A stretch of 64,000 nucleotides of DNA, taken from assembly GCA_964458575.1 (NCBI GenBank), contig CAYWMD010000033.1, positions 1 through 64,000 of the forward strand, in the 5' to 3' direction. The DNA is from CAYWMD01 sp964458575. Lineage in GTDB: Bacteria > Verrucomicrobiota > Verrucomicrobiia > Limisphaerales > JADLHS01. The notes beneath the pieces are model-generated. The model was not told the DNA's origin and did not search any database. It saw only the letters and a list, made by a program, of their open reading frames with translations. Shown piece after piece: positions 42,656 to 50,198 of the stretch; position 1 is the first letter of the stretch; the number at the start of each line of letters is the position of its first letter. A program made the position numbers and the translations under genes.

Positions 42656-44056
42656 TCAACGCATGAGTTGCTTTTCCAGATAATGGACCACCTGCCGGAC
42701 GTTGGCGTCCACTTCCATGCGGTCTTTCACGAGCCGACAGGCGTGCAACACGGTGCCGTGGTCGCGTCCGCCAAACGCCTCGCCGATGGCGCTGAGGGAG
42801 TTTTCCGTCAATTGCCGGGTGAGGAACATGGCGATCTGACGGGGAAAGGCGATGTTTTCCGGACGGCGCTTGCTGGTCATGTCCGCCAGCCGGATGTCGA
42901 AATGCTCGGCCACTTTTCTTTGAATGACTTCGACATTGATGGAAAAACGGCCTTCTTCGTGCAGGATCTCTCGGAGCAGGCCTTCCACGACCTCGACATT
43001 GAGTTTTCTACCGGTGAGGGAGGCATAGGAAGCCACGCGAATGAGCGCGCCTTCCAACCGGCGGATGTTGGTGCGGATGCGGTTGGCCAGAAACTGGATT
43101 ACGTCCTCCGGCAGCACGACGCCCATTAACTGCGCCTTTTTGTTCAAGATGGCGAGGCGCATTTCAACGTCGGGCGGCTGTAGATCGGTGACCAGTCCCC
43201 ATTCAAAGCGGGAAACCAAACGGTGCTCAAGGTTCTGGATTTCGCTCGCCGGCCGGTCACAGGTCAAAACGATCTGCTTGTGGCTTTCGTGCAAGGCGTT
43301 GAAGGTGTGGAAGAATTCCTCCTGAATGCGCTCTTTGCCGGCGAGGAATTGGATGTCGTCAATCAGCAGCACGTCCGTCTGGCGGTATTTCTTCCGGAAT
43401 TTGACGAGTTGGTTGTTCTGAATGCCGTCAATATACTCGTTGGTGAATTTCTCCGAAGAAACGTAACTGACGCGGGCGCCCCGGCGATGGCTGGCCACAT
43501 ATTGCCCGATGGCGTGCAGCAGGTGGGTCTTGCCCAAACCGACGCCGCCGTAGAGAAACAACGGATTGTAGGATTTGCCCGGTGACTGTGCGACCGCGAG
43601 TGCAGCCGCGTGCGCGAAATTGTTGTTGTTGCCGACGACAAACGTATCGAACGTATTCTTAGGGTTGAAACTCAACTCGTTGTTGCTGCCACGCTCGTGA
43701 ACCGGTTCGGGAGACCTGGGCTTCGGAGCGGTTTCCTTGCTGACGATAGGTGCCGCCGTGCTCGTCGCTGCGACCTTGAATTTCACCTGAAGGGATCGTC
43801 CTCCCGCGATTGAAACGACATCCTGTAAAAGGCTCAGATAATTGTCTTTGAGCCAGACCTCGCAGAAATCATTGCTGACTTCGAGCACGATGGTGTTGGT
43901 GTCGAGGACTGAGGCGCGAATGGGAGCAAACCAAAGCTTGTAGGTGTCAGGTGTCAACATGGTGCGCAAGTGTTCCTGCGCTGAACCCCAAATTTTTTCT
44001 GCGGACGCGTGCATTCTCAATTTCCCGACAGCCCGTTTTTTGGGCGATTTATTCAC
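42656..44056 (-). CDS. dnaA: Chromosomal replication initiator DnaA
   Basis: 466 residues. Domain I about 15-105 (KIWGSAQEHLRTMLTPDTYK); linker about 106-135; AAA+ domain with entry block NPKNTFDTFVVGNNNNFAHA, Walker A GGVGLGKTHLLHAIG, Walker B VLLIDDIQFLAGKE and sensor IVLTCDRPASEI; domain IV with the DnaA-box-binding signature FGGRDHGTVLHACRLVKDR. Start is GTG 44056, with GAGG four bases upstream; ATG 44014 is an alternative. DnaA binds oriC and opens the origin. The AT-richer gap upstream contains a DnaA-box match, so the origin may be here. It is separated by about 70 bp from the ABC ATPase downstream; dnaN is not adjacent. Confidence 0.98.
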   Translation of the reverse strand: MNKSPKKRAVGKLRMHASAEKIWGSAQEHLRTMLTPDTYKLWFAPIRASVLDTNTIVLEVSNDFCEVWLKDNYLSLLQDVVSIAGGRSLQVKFKVAATSTAAPIVSKETAPKPRSPEPVHERGSNNELSFNPKNTFDTFVVGNNNNFAHAAALAVAQSPGKSYNPLFLYGGVGLGKTHLLHAIGQYVASHRRGARVSYVSSEKFTNEYIDGIQNNQLVKFRKKYRQTDVLLIDDIQFLAGKERIQEEFFHTFNALHESHKQIVLTCDRPASEIQNLEHRLVSRFEWGLVTDLQPPDVEMRLAILNKKAQLMGVVLPEDVIQFLANRIRTNIRRLEGALIRVASYASLTGRKLNVEVVEGLLREILHEEGRFSINVEVIQRKVAEHFDIRLADMTSKRRPENIAFPRQIAMFLTRQLTENSLSAIGEAFGGRDHGTVLHACRLVKDRMEVDANVRQVVHYLEKQLMR

Positions 44057-44420
44057 CTAGCCTCGAACTAATTCTTTTCCACCGCTTTTCGGTCTTGGTT
44101 CTCGCACTGATGTGTCTTTGCGCCCAAAAACTCGACAATCTACACTTCTCAACCACGCTTGGATTACTTTCGGCAGCCAGATAAATTGTTGAATTACAAC
44201 GATTTAAATTCCGATAAAAACAGCCCGTCAAACTCGGTTGCTACTGCGGGCGAAACTTCGAAACTAACTTCCACTACCAAGCGTTCTTTTACGCAAAGGT
44301 CGTGGAACTTCATAGGACAAAATATTAACTCTTGTTCACGAGTTATTCACACCGGTTTTCAGCCAATAAAATCAAGTGTTTTCGCATTTGATCGGCATTC
44401 AATTCCAAGCCGGCTCCTCT
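44057..44420. other. Candidate replication origin region (oriC)
   Basis: The 364-bp gap between the dnaA start and the PII gene has no ORF. It is clearly more AT-rich than its surroundings, for example ATAAATTGTTGAATTACAAC followed by GATTTAAATTCCGATAAAAA (about 44181-44220), a possible unwinding element. One perfect TTATNCACA DnaA box occurs at 44343-44351. Weaker matches are TTGTTCACG directly before it (44332-44340) and TTATTCACC at 44049-44057, overlapping the dnaA start. Position beside dnaA is the main support; one strong box is fewer than usual. Confidence 0.4.
44343..44351 (+). promoter_or_regulatory. DnaA box TTATTCACA
   Basis: Exact match to the TTATNCACA consensus, with a two-mismatch box (TTGTTCACG) one position upstream in the same orientation. 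Confidence 0.55.
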
Positions 44421-44759
44421 TCAAACGGCCTGTTCGCCAGTTTCGTCCGTCCGAATGCGAATTGCATTTTCAATCGGGCTGACGAAAACTTTTCCGTCGC
44501 CTATCTTCCCGGTTTTTGCGGCTTTCACGATTGCTTCTATGGCCGCGTTCACTCGTGCATCCGACAGCACCACCTCAATCTTGATCTTCGGCAAAAAATC
44601 CACGGTGTATTCGCTCCCCCGATAAATCTCCGTGTGTCCTTTTTGCCGACCGAAACCTTTGACCTCGGATACCGTCATCCCTTCAACACCCAGGCCAGAT
44701 AACGCTTCTTTTACATCCTCGAGTTTGAACGGTTTGATGATGGCTTCGATTTTTTTCAT
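44421..44759 (-). CDS. glnB: Nitrogen regulatory protein PII (GlnB/GlnK)
   Basis: 112 residues from ATG 44759 (MKKIEAIIKPFKLEDVKEAL). T-loop RGSEYTVDFLPK with the uridylylation Tyr51; B-loop and C-terminal region KTGKIGDGKVFVSPIENAIR and IRTDETGEQAV, matching the PII signature. PII trimers bind ATP, ADP and 2-oxoglutarate and relay nitrogen status. No amtB or glnA gene is adjacent, so GlnB and GlnK cannot be told apart by context. A promoter candidate lies at 44783-44810. Frame continuity upstream to 45110 is not coding. Confidence 0.96.
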   Translation of the reverse strand: MKKIEAIIKPFKLEDVKEALSGLGVEGMTVSEVKGFGRQKGHTEIYRGSEYTVDFLPKIKIEVVLSDARVNAAIEAIVKAAKTGKIGDGKVFVSPIENAIRIRTDETGEQAV

Positions 44760-44782
44760 GATTTGTGCCTGTCTGCTTGCAA

Positions 44783-44810
44783 ATTGTAGCAACCTCACAA
44801 CGACTGTAAA
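44783..44810 (-). promoter_or_regulatory. Sigma-70-type promoter candidate for the PII gene
   Basis: On the minus strand: TTTACA (44810-44805), 16-bp spacer, TGC-TACAAT (-10 at 44788-44783, with a TGN extension). The start codon is 24 bp further down. Confidence 0.5.
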
Positions 44811-45188
44811 CAGTAATGTTGAATGGAGAGGTTCGCAGCGAAAGCACAGCTCTCGTAATCCCAATACGCCCCAAGCGATTGTCGCCAGATTTTCTCGGCT
44901 GACAATTGCTCCATTGGTGGTCTTTGATCCACTTGCCAAGAGTTCCCGGGATTGATCGTCGCAGGATCGGCTCGCTGGGTTTACGAGCGACCACCCGATC
45001 TGGAGGGTGCTTCGCTCGGGCGTCCGCAGATGAGTCAAAGGCGGAATCCAGCCAATGCCTTGAGTCATAACCATCAACAAAGCACGCACTGTCTCCCACA
45101 AACAAACCAATTGTCGGCATCGCGTGACCCGTCCGGAAACTGGTTCTTATCTTTGAGCAAACTATCACTTATATTTTATCTCCGCCTG
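44811..45188. other. Intergenic stretch, no gene recognised
   Basis: Several ORFs cross it on both strands but none has family resemblance or a credible start. It has mixed base composition. A short inverted repeat ATTGTC...GACAAT is near 44879-44907. Nothing more is supported. Confidence 0.5.
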
Positions 45189-45217
45189 TTGACACTGATA
45201 TTAACTTATGGTGTAAT
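45189..45217 (+). promoter_or_regulatory. Strong sigma-70-type promoter candidate with no downstream ORF
   Basis: Perfect -35 TTGACA (45189-45194), exactly 17-bp spacer, -10 TGTAAT (45212-45217, five of six to TATAAT). The region just upstream is AT-rich (ACTTATATTTTATC). It points at a noncoding segment that ends in an intrinsic terminator. Confidence 0.6.
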
Positions 45218-45223
45218 TGCGGT

Positions 45224-45394
45224 GGAACAGCACGAAACAGCACACACTAAGTGTTGGTCTTTGACAACGAACCAGTTTTCGGCGTGCGCTCGGTACAGGC
45301 GGGCGCCGGAGTTCTCCGTGAACCTACTCTTGTACCGATTCGAAATTCCCCGGGCCTTTCGGTCATCCCCTGACTGACTGGCCCGGCTTTTTTA
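45224..45394 (+). ncRNA. Candidate structured noncoding RNA, about 170 nt
   Basis: Lies between a good promoter (45189-45217) and an intrinsic terminator (45350-45393) on the plus strand, where no plausible ORF exists. Pairing elements stack around one apex near the centre: CGGAG/CTCCG hairpin at 45307-45318, TCGGTACA (45290-45297) with TGTACCGA (45331-45338), and TTTCG (45277-45281) with CGAAA (45341-45345), followed by the terminator hairpin. Length and rod-like shape with a central apex recall 6S RNA, but the expected 6S sequence and long closing stem were not recognised. Both flanking genes are on the minus strand, so this is not a leader of either. Family unknown. Confidence 0.5.
45350..45393 (+). 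terminator. Intrinsic terminator of the candidate ncRNA
   Basis: Stem CCGGGCC (45350-45356) with GGCCCGG (45380-45386), an inner GTCA/TGAC pairing within the loop, then C and six T (45388-45393). The T-tract overlaps the stop codon of the minus-strand amidohydrolase. In the minus direction no U-tract follows. Confidence 0.7.
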
Positions 45395-46429
45395 TCGCGG
45401 CTTGTCCCGCAAGGGCTGCCTCAGCAATTGATTGATCCGCGTGAAGCTTCTTGCCGGGAATCCCATTGCAACTTTCAACCGGTAATCTCGTTCCAGAATA
45501 TTGGGGTTCGTTTCTGCTTCGCGGAATGCCTTCCAATTCAGAAAGCCCCGCATCCACGACCAATGGCCATGCACCGGAACAGGATAATCACTCCCATGAA
45601 CCATCCGCGAAGCCAGTGGCTCGCGCAGGCATTTGCGGATGTGACGTCCCCGGAGTGGAACGTTGAACGCGCTGGTGTCGCCGTATAGGTTGGGGAAACA
45701 TCGGGTCATTTCTGCGAATACAGGAAAATACTCAGGGTCGGTCAAGCCACTCTTCGTGCCGGAATGGGCCGCAATCACCGTGACGCCGCATTCCAAAGGC
45801 AAGGTCAGGACGCGCGGATCCGCATACGCTGGCCGCACCACCGGCAACGTATGCTCGCCTCCCGTGTGCGCCAGCAGCGGCAATCTGGCCTCTGCCATTC
45901 GTTCCCAGAATTTCGTGAAACGCCGGTCGTTGCAATTGATGTTCTGACAATTCGGCAGGCATTTCATCATCACGGCCCCGGCGGTCAGGCAACGATCCAG
46001 TTCTTCCAAGGCGTCGGGCCGGGCCGGATGAATCGAAACGGCCGGCAAAAACTCTTTGTGCTGCCGCGACAAATTCAGCACGTAATCATTCGGCACGTAG
46101 AATGACCCGACCCCTTCCATGACTTTTCCCTGTTCATCGCGCACGTCGTCCTGCGCCAGAATCACCGCCGCGCCCAGTGAAGAACCGCGCACCAGTTCCA
46201 GCAATCGGTCCACGTAAAGCCGGTCCAGGTCACCTGCCATGGCATCGGCCGGCAGACCGATATGTCGCAGCATCATCGCCGCCAGCGGCCGGTGCCAGCC
46301 GCGCACGCGCAGCCAGCAGCCCGTCCCGCCCGAGCCGTTGCCGACCACATGCACGTGCATGTCAATCGGTTTATCGCTTTCCTTGATGTTTGGCGTTTCC
46401 ATTTTTGCTAGTGCAGGTTTCGTTTGCAT
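45392..46429 (-). CDS. Amidohydrolase family (TIM-barrel metal hydrolase)
   Basis: 345 residues. The metal-binding start motif DMHVHVVGNG is near residue 23; LPLLAHTGGEHTL supplies the next His; VTVIAAHSGTK another; and RMVHGSDYPVPVHG the conserved Asp. This matches the amidohydro_2 branch, which includes decarboxylases and lactonases, as well as many uncharacterised proteins. Start ATG 46429, or ATG 46402. Its stop overlaps the ncRNA terminator. A transporter gene is divergent, 155 bp away. The exact reaction is unknown. Confidence 0.85.
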   Translation of the reverse strand: MQTKPALAKMETPNIKESDKPIDMHVHVVGNGSGGTGCWLRVRGWHRPLAAMMLRHIGLPADAMAGDLDRLYVDRLLELVRGSSLGAAVILAQDDVRDEQGKVMEGVGSFYVPNDYVLNLSRQHKEFLPAVSIHPARPDALEELDRCLTAGAVMMKCLPNCQNINCNDRRFTKFWERMAEARLPLLAHTGGEHTLPVVRPAYADPRVLTLPLECGVTVIAAHSGTKSGLTDPEYFPVFAEMTRCFPNLYGDTSAFNVPLRGRHIRKCLREPLASRMVHGSDYPVPVHGHWSWMRGFLNWKAFREAETNPNILERDYRLKVAMGFPARSFTRINQLLRQPLRDKPR

Positions 46430-46584
46430 CGCATGATGCCATGCCAGCCGGTCCGCTCAAGCAATTCATCCCTTTCAGAAAATTGCAGCAATCCCGGCCC
46501 GAACTGGAGCAACTCCAACTGCAATGGCATTCGCAGCCGCAAATTTTTTGCGTCCGCCATCAGCTTCGTTCAAACTCTGACCAC

Positions 46585-48174
46585 ATGAGCCAGCAAACGA
46601 ACGACCCGCAACCCACCGCATCGTCGTCCTCCGCTGCCAGTCCCGGCGGTGAAACCACCCTCGCTGACGTGAAGCAACTCGGCCTTTGGGCCGCGATTGC
46701 CAGCTTGAGCTATGTATTCTGGATCGTCGGAGGCATGGAGATGGTGGAGCGCCTCGCGTATTACGGCGTGCGCGCGGTGGCAACCCTTTATGCCACGCGA
46801 CCTGAATCCGATGGCGGGCTGGGCGTGACGATGGCGGCCTACGGCACGCTGCTGTTGTGTTGGAATCTATTGCAGTCACTGATCCCCATTTTCACCGGTG
46901 GCCTTTCCGACCGCTACGGCTACAAGCAAACCATTTTCGCCTCCACCGTCCTCAAATGCCTGGCGTATCTCGTCATGGCGTGGTTTCACAGTTATCCGGG
47001 TTTCTTTGCGGGCGCAATGCTCCTGGCCATTGGCACGGCCATTTTCAAGCCGGGCATCCAGGGAACATTGATCAAGGCCACCAACCGGCGCAACAGTTCG
47101 ATGGCGTGGGGCATCTTTTACCAAACGGTGAACATCGGTGGCTGGATCGGGCCGCTCATCGCACTGCAAATGCGCCACCTCGACTGGAAATACGTCTTCT
47201 ACATCAACGCCGCGTGTATTTGCTGCAATCTCCTTTTGCTCTTCACCTATCGCGAGCCGGGAATCGAGGAGCGACTCGCCCGGCAACAGCGCATCCGTGA
47301 AGGAAAGGAAAAGCAGCGCAACCTGGTTTTGGAGACTCTGGCCGAACTCAGGAAACCGCACCTGACGGTTTACCTGATCATCTTCTCCATCTGGTGGGTC
47401 ATGTTCCCCATGCTTTGGGACGTGCTGCCCAAATACATCGAGGACTGGGTAGACACGCGTCCGATGGTGACGTTCCTCTTCGGCGCGGACGGCACACAAA
47501 ATCCGGTTTGGCGTTTCATTTTCGGCATGGACAAGACCGGATCGGCGATCGAACCGGAAGGCATCGTCAACATCAACGCCGGCCTGATCATGTTCACCTG
47601 TTTTCTGTTCGCGGCGATCGGGGCAAAGCTGCGGGCGATGACAACCATGCTCACGGGCACGTGCTTCATCATTGGGGCGCTGGTCATATTCGGCGCAACC
47701 AACTACGTCGGTTTTGCCGTGCTGGCGATGGTCGTTTTCAGCGTCGGGGAAATGCTGGCCAGCCCCAAGTTCAGCGAGTTTATCGGCAACATCGCCCCAC
47801 CCGACAAGAAGGCCATGTGGATTGGATTCTCTCACGTGCCGATCCTCATCGGTTGGACCATTGAAGGCAAACTTGGGCCGCAACTTTACCACATTTTTTC
47901 GGCCAAGGACGAACTCGCGCGGCAAATGCTCATCCAACGCGGAATGGCGCCCGATCTGGTCATGGAAAAGGCGCAGCCCATCGGTGAAGCATTCAAAAAA
48001 CTGGTCGAGTTCACCGGCGAAACTCCAGAGGTCCTCACCCGGACCCTTTACCAAACACACCACATCGGCCTGACGTGGTATGTCTTCGCGGGTATCGGAG
48101 TGGCGTCGGCGCTGATGATTTATTTCTACGGGCGTTGGATCACGAAGCTGGCCGCCCGGGAACGCGGGATTTAG
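46585..48174 (+). CDS. POT-family (MFS) peptide transporter
   Basis: 529 residues from ATG 46585 (MSQQTNDPQPT); the frame extends upstream to 46390 without family support. The POT signature ExxER appears as GGMEMVERLAYYGVRAVA in the first helix, followed by the MFS loop GGLSDRYGYKQTIF and AIGTAIFKPGIQGTLI, the latter near the PTR2 signature. About 12-14 hydrophobic helices are visible. A polar insertion around 290-345 (YIEDWVDTRPMVTFLFGADG) is longer than in model POTs. It should import di- and tripeptides with protons across the inner membrane. It is followed 42 bp later by an OPT transporter on the same strand. Confidence 0.88.
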   Translation: MSQQTNDPQPTASSSSAASPGGETTLADVKQLGLWAAIASLSYVFWIVGGMEMVERLAYYGVRAVATLYATRPESDGGLGVTMAAYGTLLLCWNLLQSLIPIFTGGLSDRYGYKQTIFASTVLKCLAYLVMAWFHSYPGFFAGAMLLAIGTAIFKPGIQGTLIKATNRRNSSMAWGIFYQTVNIGGWIGPLIALQMRHLDWKYVFYINAACICCNLLLLFTYREPGIEERLARQQRIREGKEKQRNLVLETLAELRKPHLTVYLIIFSIWWVMFPMLWDVLPKYIEDWVDTRPMVTFLFGADGTQNPVWRFIFGMDKTGSAIEPEGIVNINAGLIMFTCFLFAAIGAKLRAMTTMLTGTCFIIGALVIFGATNYVGFAVLAMVVFSVGEMLASPKFSEFIGNIAPPDKKAMWIGFSHVPILIGWTIEGKLGPQLYHIFSAKDELARQMLIQRGMAPDLVMEKAQPIGEAFKKLVEFTGETPEVLTRTLYQTHHIGLTWYVFAGIGVASALMIYFYGRWITKLAARERGI

Positions 48175-48216
48175 TCCATCCAACTGAAAATATTCTCGCT
48201 CCCGGCGGTACAGTGC

Positions 48217-50184
48217 ATGAAGATTTGGCCCATGAATCCGGGCTCACGCGACCACGCCGCCACAACCGCCACCGGGAGCAAAGCTCCCGTCCAGGATGAT
48301 TTCGAATTGCCGGTCGCCGGCTTTACCGGCACGCCCGCCGAAATTGAACGGCAGTGGTTCGAGAAGATCTATCGCGGACGCGGCGATTCAATGCGCCAGC
48401 TCACTTGGCGCGCAGTGCTGATGGGTTCGGCGCTGGGGGGTGTGCTTTCCCTTACCAATCTTTACATCGGATTGAAAGCGGGTTGGGGGTTTGGCGTGGC
48501 GATTACCGCGTGCATCGTCTCTTATGCGGTCTGGACCACCTTCTTCAAACTTCGCCTCGTCCGATCGCAGATGACCGTTCTGGAAAACAACTGCATGCAA
48601 TCCACCGCCAGTTCGGCTGGCTATTCCACGGGTGGCACCCTGGTTTCGGCCTTTTCCGCTTACGTCATTCTCAACAACCATCAAATGTCCCTGCCGCTGA
48701 TGCTGGCGTGGGTTTTCTTTCTGGCGGTGCTTGGTGTCACCATGGCGGTGCCCATGAAACGCCAGATGATCAACACGGAACAATTGCGTTTTCCCAGCGG
48801 GATCGCCGCGGCAGAAACGTTGAAGGCGCTTCATTCGCACGGAAGCAAAGGTCTCCGTGCCGCTCAAGCCCTGGGCGTCGCCGGCTTGGTGGCGGCGGCG
48901 GACAAGTTCTGGGCGGAAGGCTTGACGCTCGTCAACAAACATTGGGAAAGCCTCACGAGCACAGCCTTGATCGCGAAGTTTCAAAAGTGGGTTCTCGGCA
49001 ACGAAGCCTTCACGGCCTGGAACGGACGCACCGTGATGTTTTCCTGGGATTTCATTTTCGTTGCCGCGGGTGCAATCACCGGCATGCGCGTTTGCGCCAG
49101 CACCTTGATTGGCGGGACCCTTTGCTGGGCGGTGTTTGTTCCCATCCTTCAAAACAAGGGCATTATTACCGGGTCCGGGTTTCGCGAAGTCGTGCAGTGG
49201 ACACTGTGGGGTGGAACGGCGTGCATGGTGTCGTCCAGCCTGCTGAGTTTCGCGCTGCAATGGCGCAGTGCCCTGCGTGCTTTCCGCAGTCTCGGCAAGA
49301 TGTTTTCGCGCGGTGCTGGCCAGGCGGATGAAATGGACGCCATCGAAACCCCCATGTCGTGGTTCGCGATCGGTCAGGTCGTGTCGCTGATTGCGCTGGC
49401 CTGGCTGGCACATGATTCATTTGGGATGCCGTACTGGCAAAGCGTGCTCGCCGTTGTGCTGTCCTTCGCCCTTGCGCTCGTGGCCTGCCGGGTCACGGGC
49501 GAAACGGATACGACACCCATCGGCGCGATGGGCAAGGTGACACAACTGACGTTCGGCGCGGTCAACCCCGGCAACGTGAACGTGAACTTGATGAGCGCCA
49601 ACATCACTGCCGGCGCAGCAGGTTCGGCGGCGGACTTGTTGACGGATCTCAAAAGCGGTTATCTGCTGGGCGCGCATCCGCGCAAACAATTCCTGGCTCA
49701 ATTCGCGGGCATTTTCATAGGCACGGCGGCCACGGTCCTCACTTTCCGCGCCCTGGTGCCCGACGCCTCGGCGCTGGGCACGGACCAGTTTCCCGCGCCG
49801 GCTGCGCAAACCTGGGCCGCGGTGGCCAAGGCGCTCAGCAAGGGGCTGGAAGCACTGGAGCCGGTCAAGGTCTGGTCCATTGTCATCGGCGCGCTGGTGG
49901 GCATTGTTTTTTCCGTGCTGCCCAGGATCTTCCCCAAGCAGGAGAAATACCTGCCGTCGGCCGCGGGATTTGGATTGGCGTGGGTGTTTCACTGGCATTA
50001 CGGGCTGCTGTTTTTTATTGGCGCGACGATCGCGTGGTTGTTTCAGCGCAACAGACCCAAGCTGGCGGAGGAATTCACCTTTCCCGTGGCGTCCGGGATC
50101 ATTGCCGGCGGTTCGTTGATGGGCGTGTTGCTCGTGTTCTGGGAAAACGGCGCGGCGATGCTGCGGCAAGTCTTCGGGCATTGA
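48217..50184 (+). CDS. OPT-family oligopeptide transporter
   Basis: 655 residues. After a polar N-terminus with a short hairpin-coded stretch (GGGAGCAAAGCTCCC at the DNA level, about 48279-48293), the first helix has LTWRAVLMGSALGGVLSLTN and LYIGLKAGWGFGV, the classic OPT start. NNCMQSTASSAGYSTGGTL and FPSGIAAAETLKALHS follow, also family signatures; about 14-16 membrane helices in total. OPT proteins import oligopeptides or metal chelates. It is flanked by two POT transporters, so the locus is probably for peptide uptake. The gene ends 14 bp from the convergent second POT gene. Confidence 0.93.
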   Translation: MKIWPMNPGSRDHAATTATGSKAPVQDDFELPVAGFTGTPAEIERQWFEKIYRGRGDSMRQLTWRAVLMGSALGGVLSLTNLYIGLKAGWGFGVAITACIVSYAVWTTFFKLRLVRSQMTVLENNCMQSTASSAGYSTGGTLVSAFSAYVILNNHQMSLPLMLAWVFFLAVLGVTMAVPMKRQMINTEQLRFPSGIAAAETLKALHSHGSKGLRAAQALGVAGLVAAADKFWAEGLTLVNKHWESLTSTALIAKFQKWVLGNEAFTAWNGRTVMFSWDFIFVAAGAITGMRVCASTLIGGTLCWAVFVPILQNKGIITGSGFREVVQWTLWGGTACMVSSSLLSFALQWRSALRAFRSLGKMFSRGAGQADEMDAIETPMSWFAIGQVVSLIALAWLAHDSFGMPYWQSVLAVVLSFALALVACRVTGETDTTPIGAMGKVTQLTFGAVNPGNVNVNLMSANITAGAAGSAADLLTDLKSGYLLGAHPRKQFLAQFAGIFIGTAATVLTFRALVPDASALGTDQFPAPAAQTWAAVAKALSKGLEALEPVKVWSIVIGALVGIVFSVLPRIFPKQEKYLPSAAGFGLAWVFHWHYGLLFFIGATIAWLFQRNRPKLAEEFTFPVASGIIAGGSLMGVLLVFWENGAAMLRQVFGH

Positions 50185-50198
50185 GGCGCGGCCGGATG

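Noticed and set aside
44952..45377. Plus-strand ORF of 141 codons overlapping the ncRNA candidate
   Set aside because: No family resemblance and no ribosome site; it crosses the promoter and runs into the terminator hairpin.
45224..45394. Calling the candidate RNA 6S RNA
   Set aside because: Size and a central apex fit, but the long closing stem and known conserved bulge sequences were not found by eye; a covariance search is needed.
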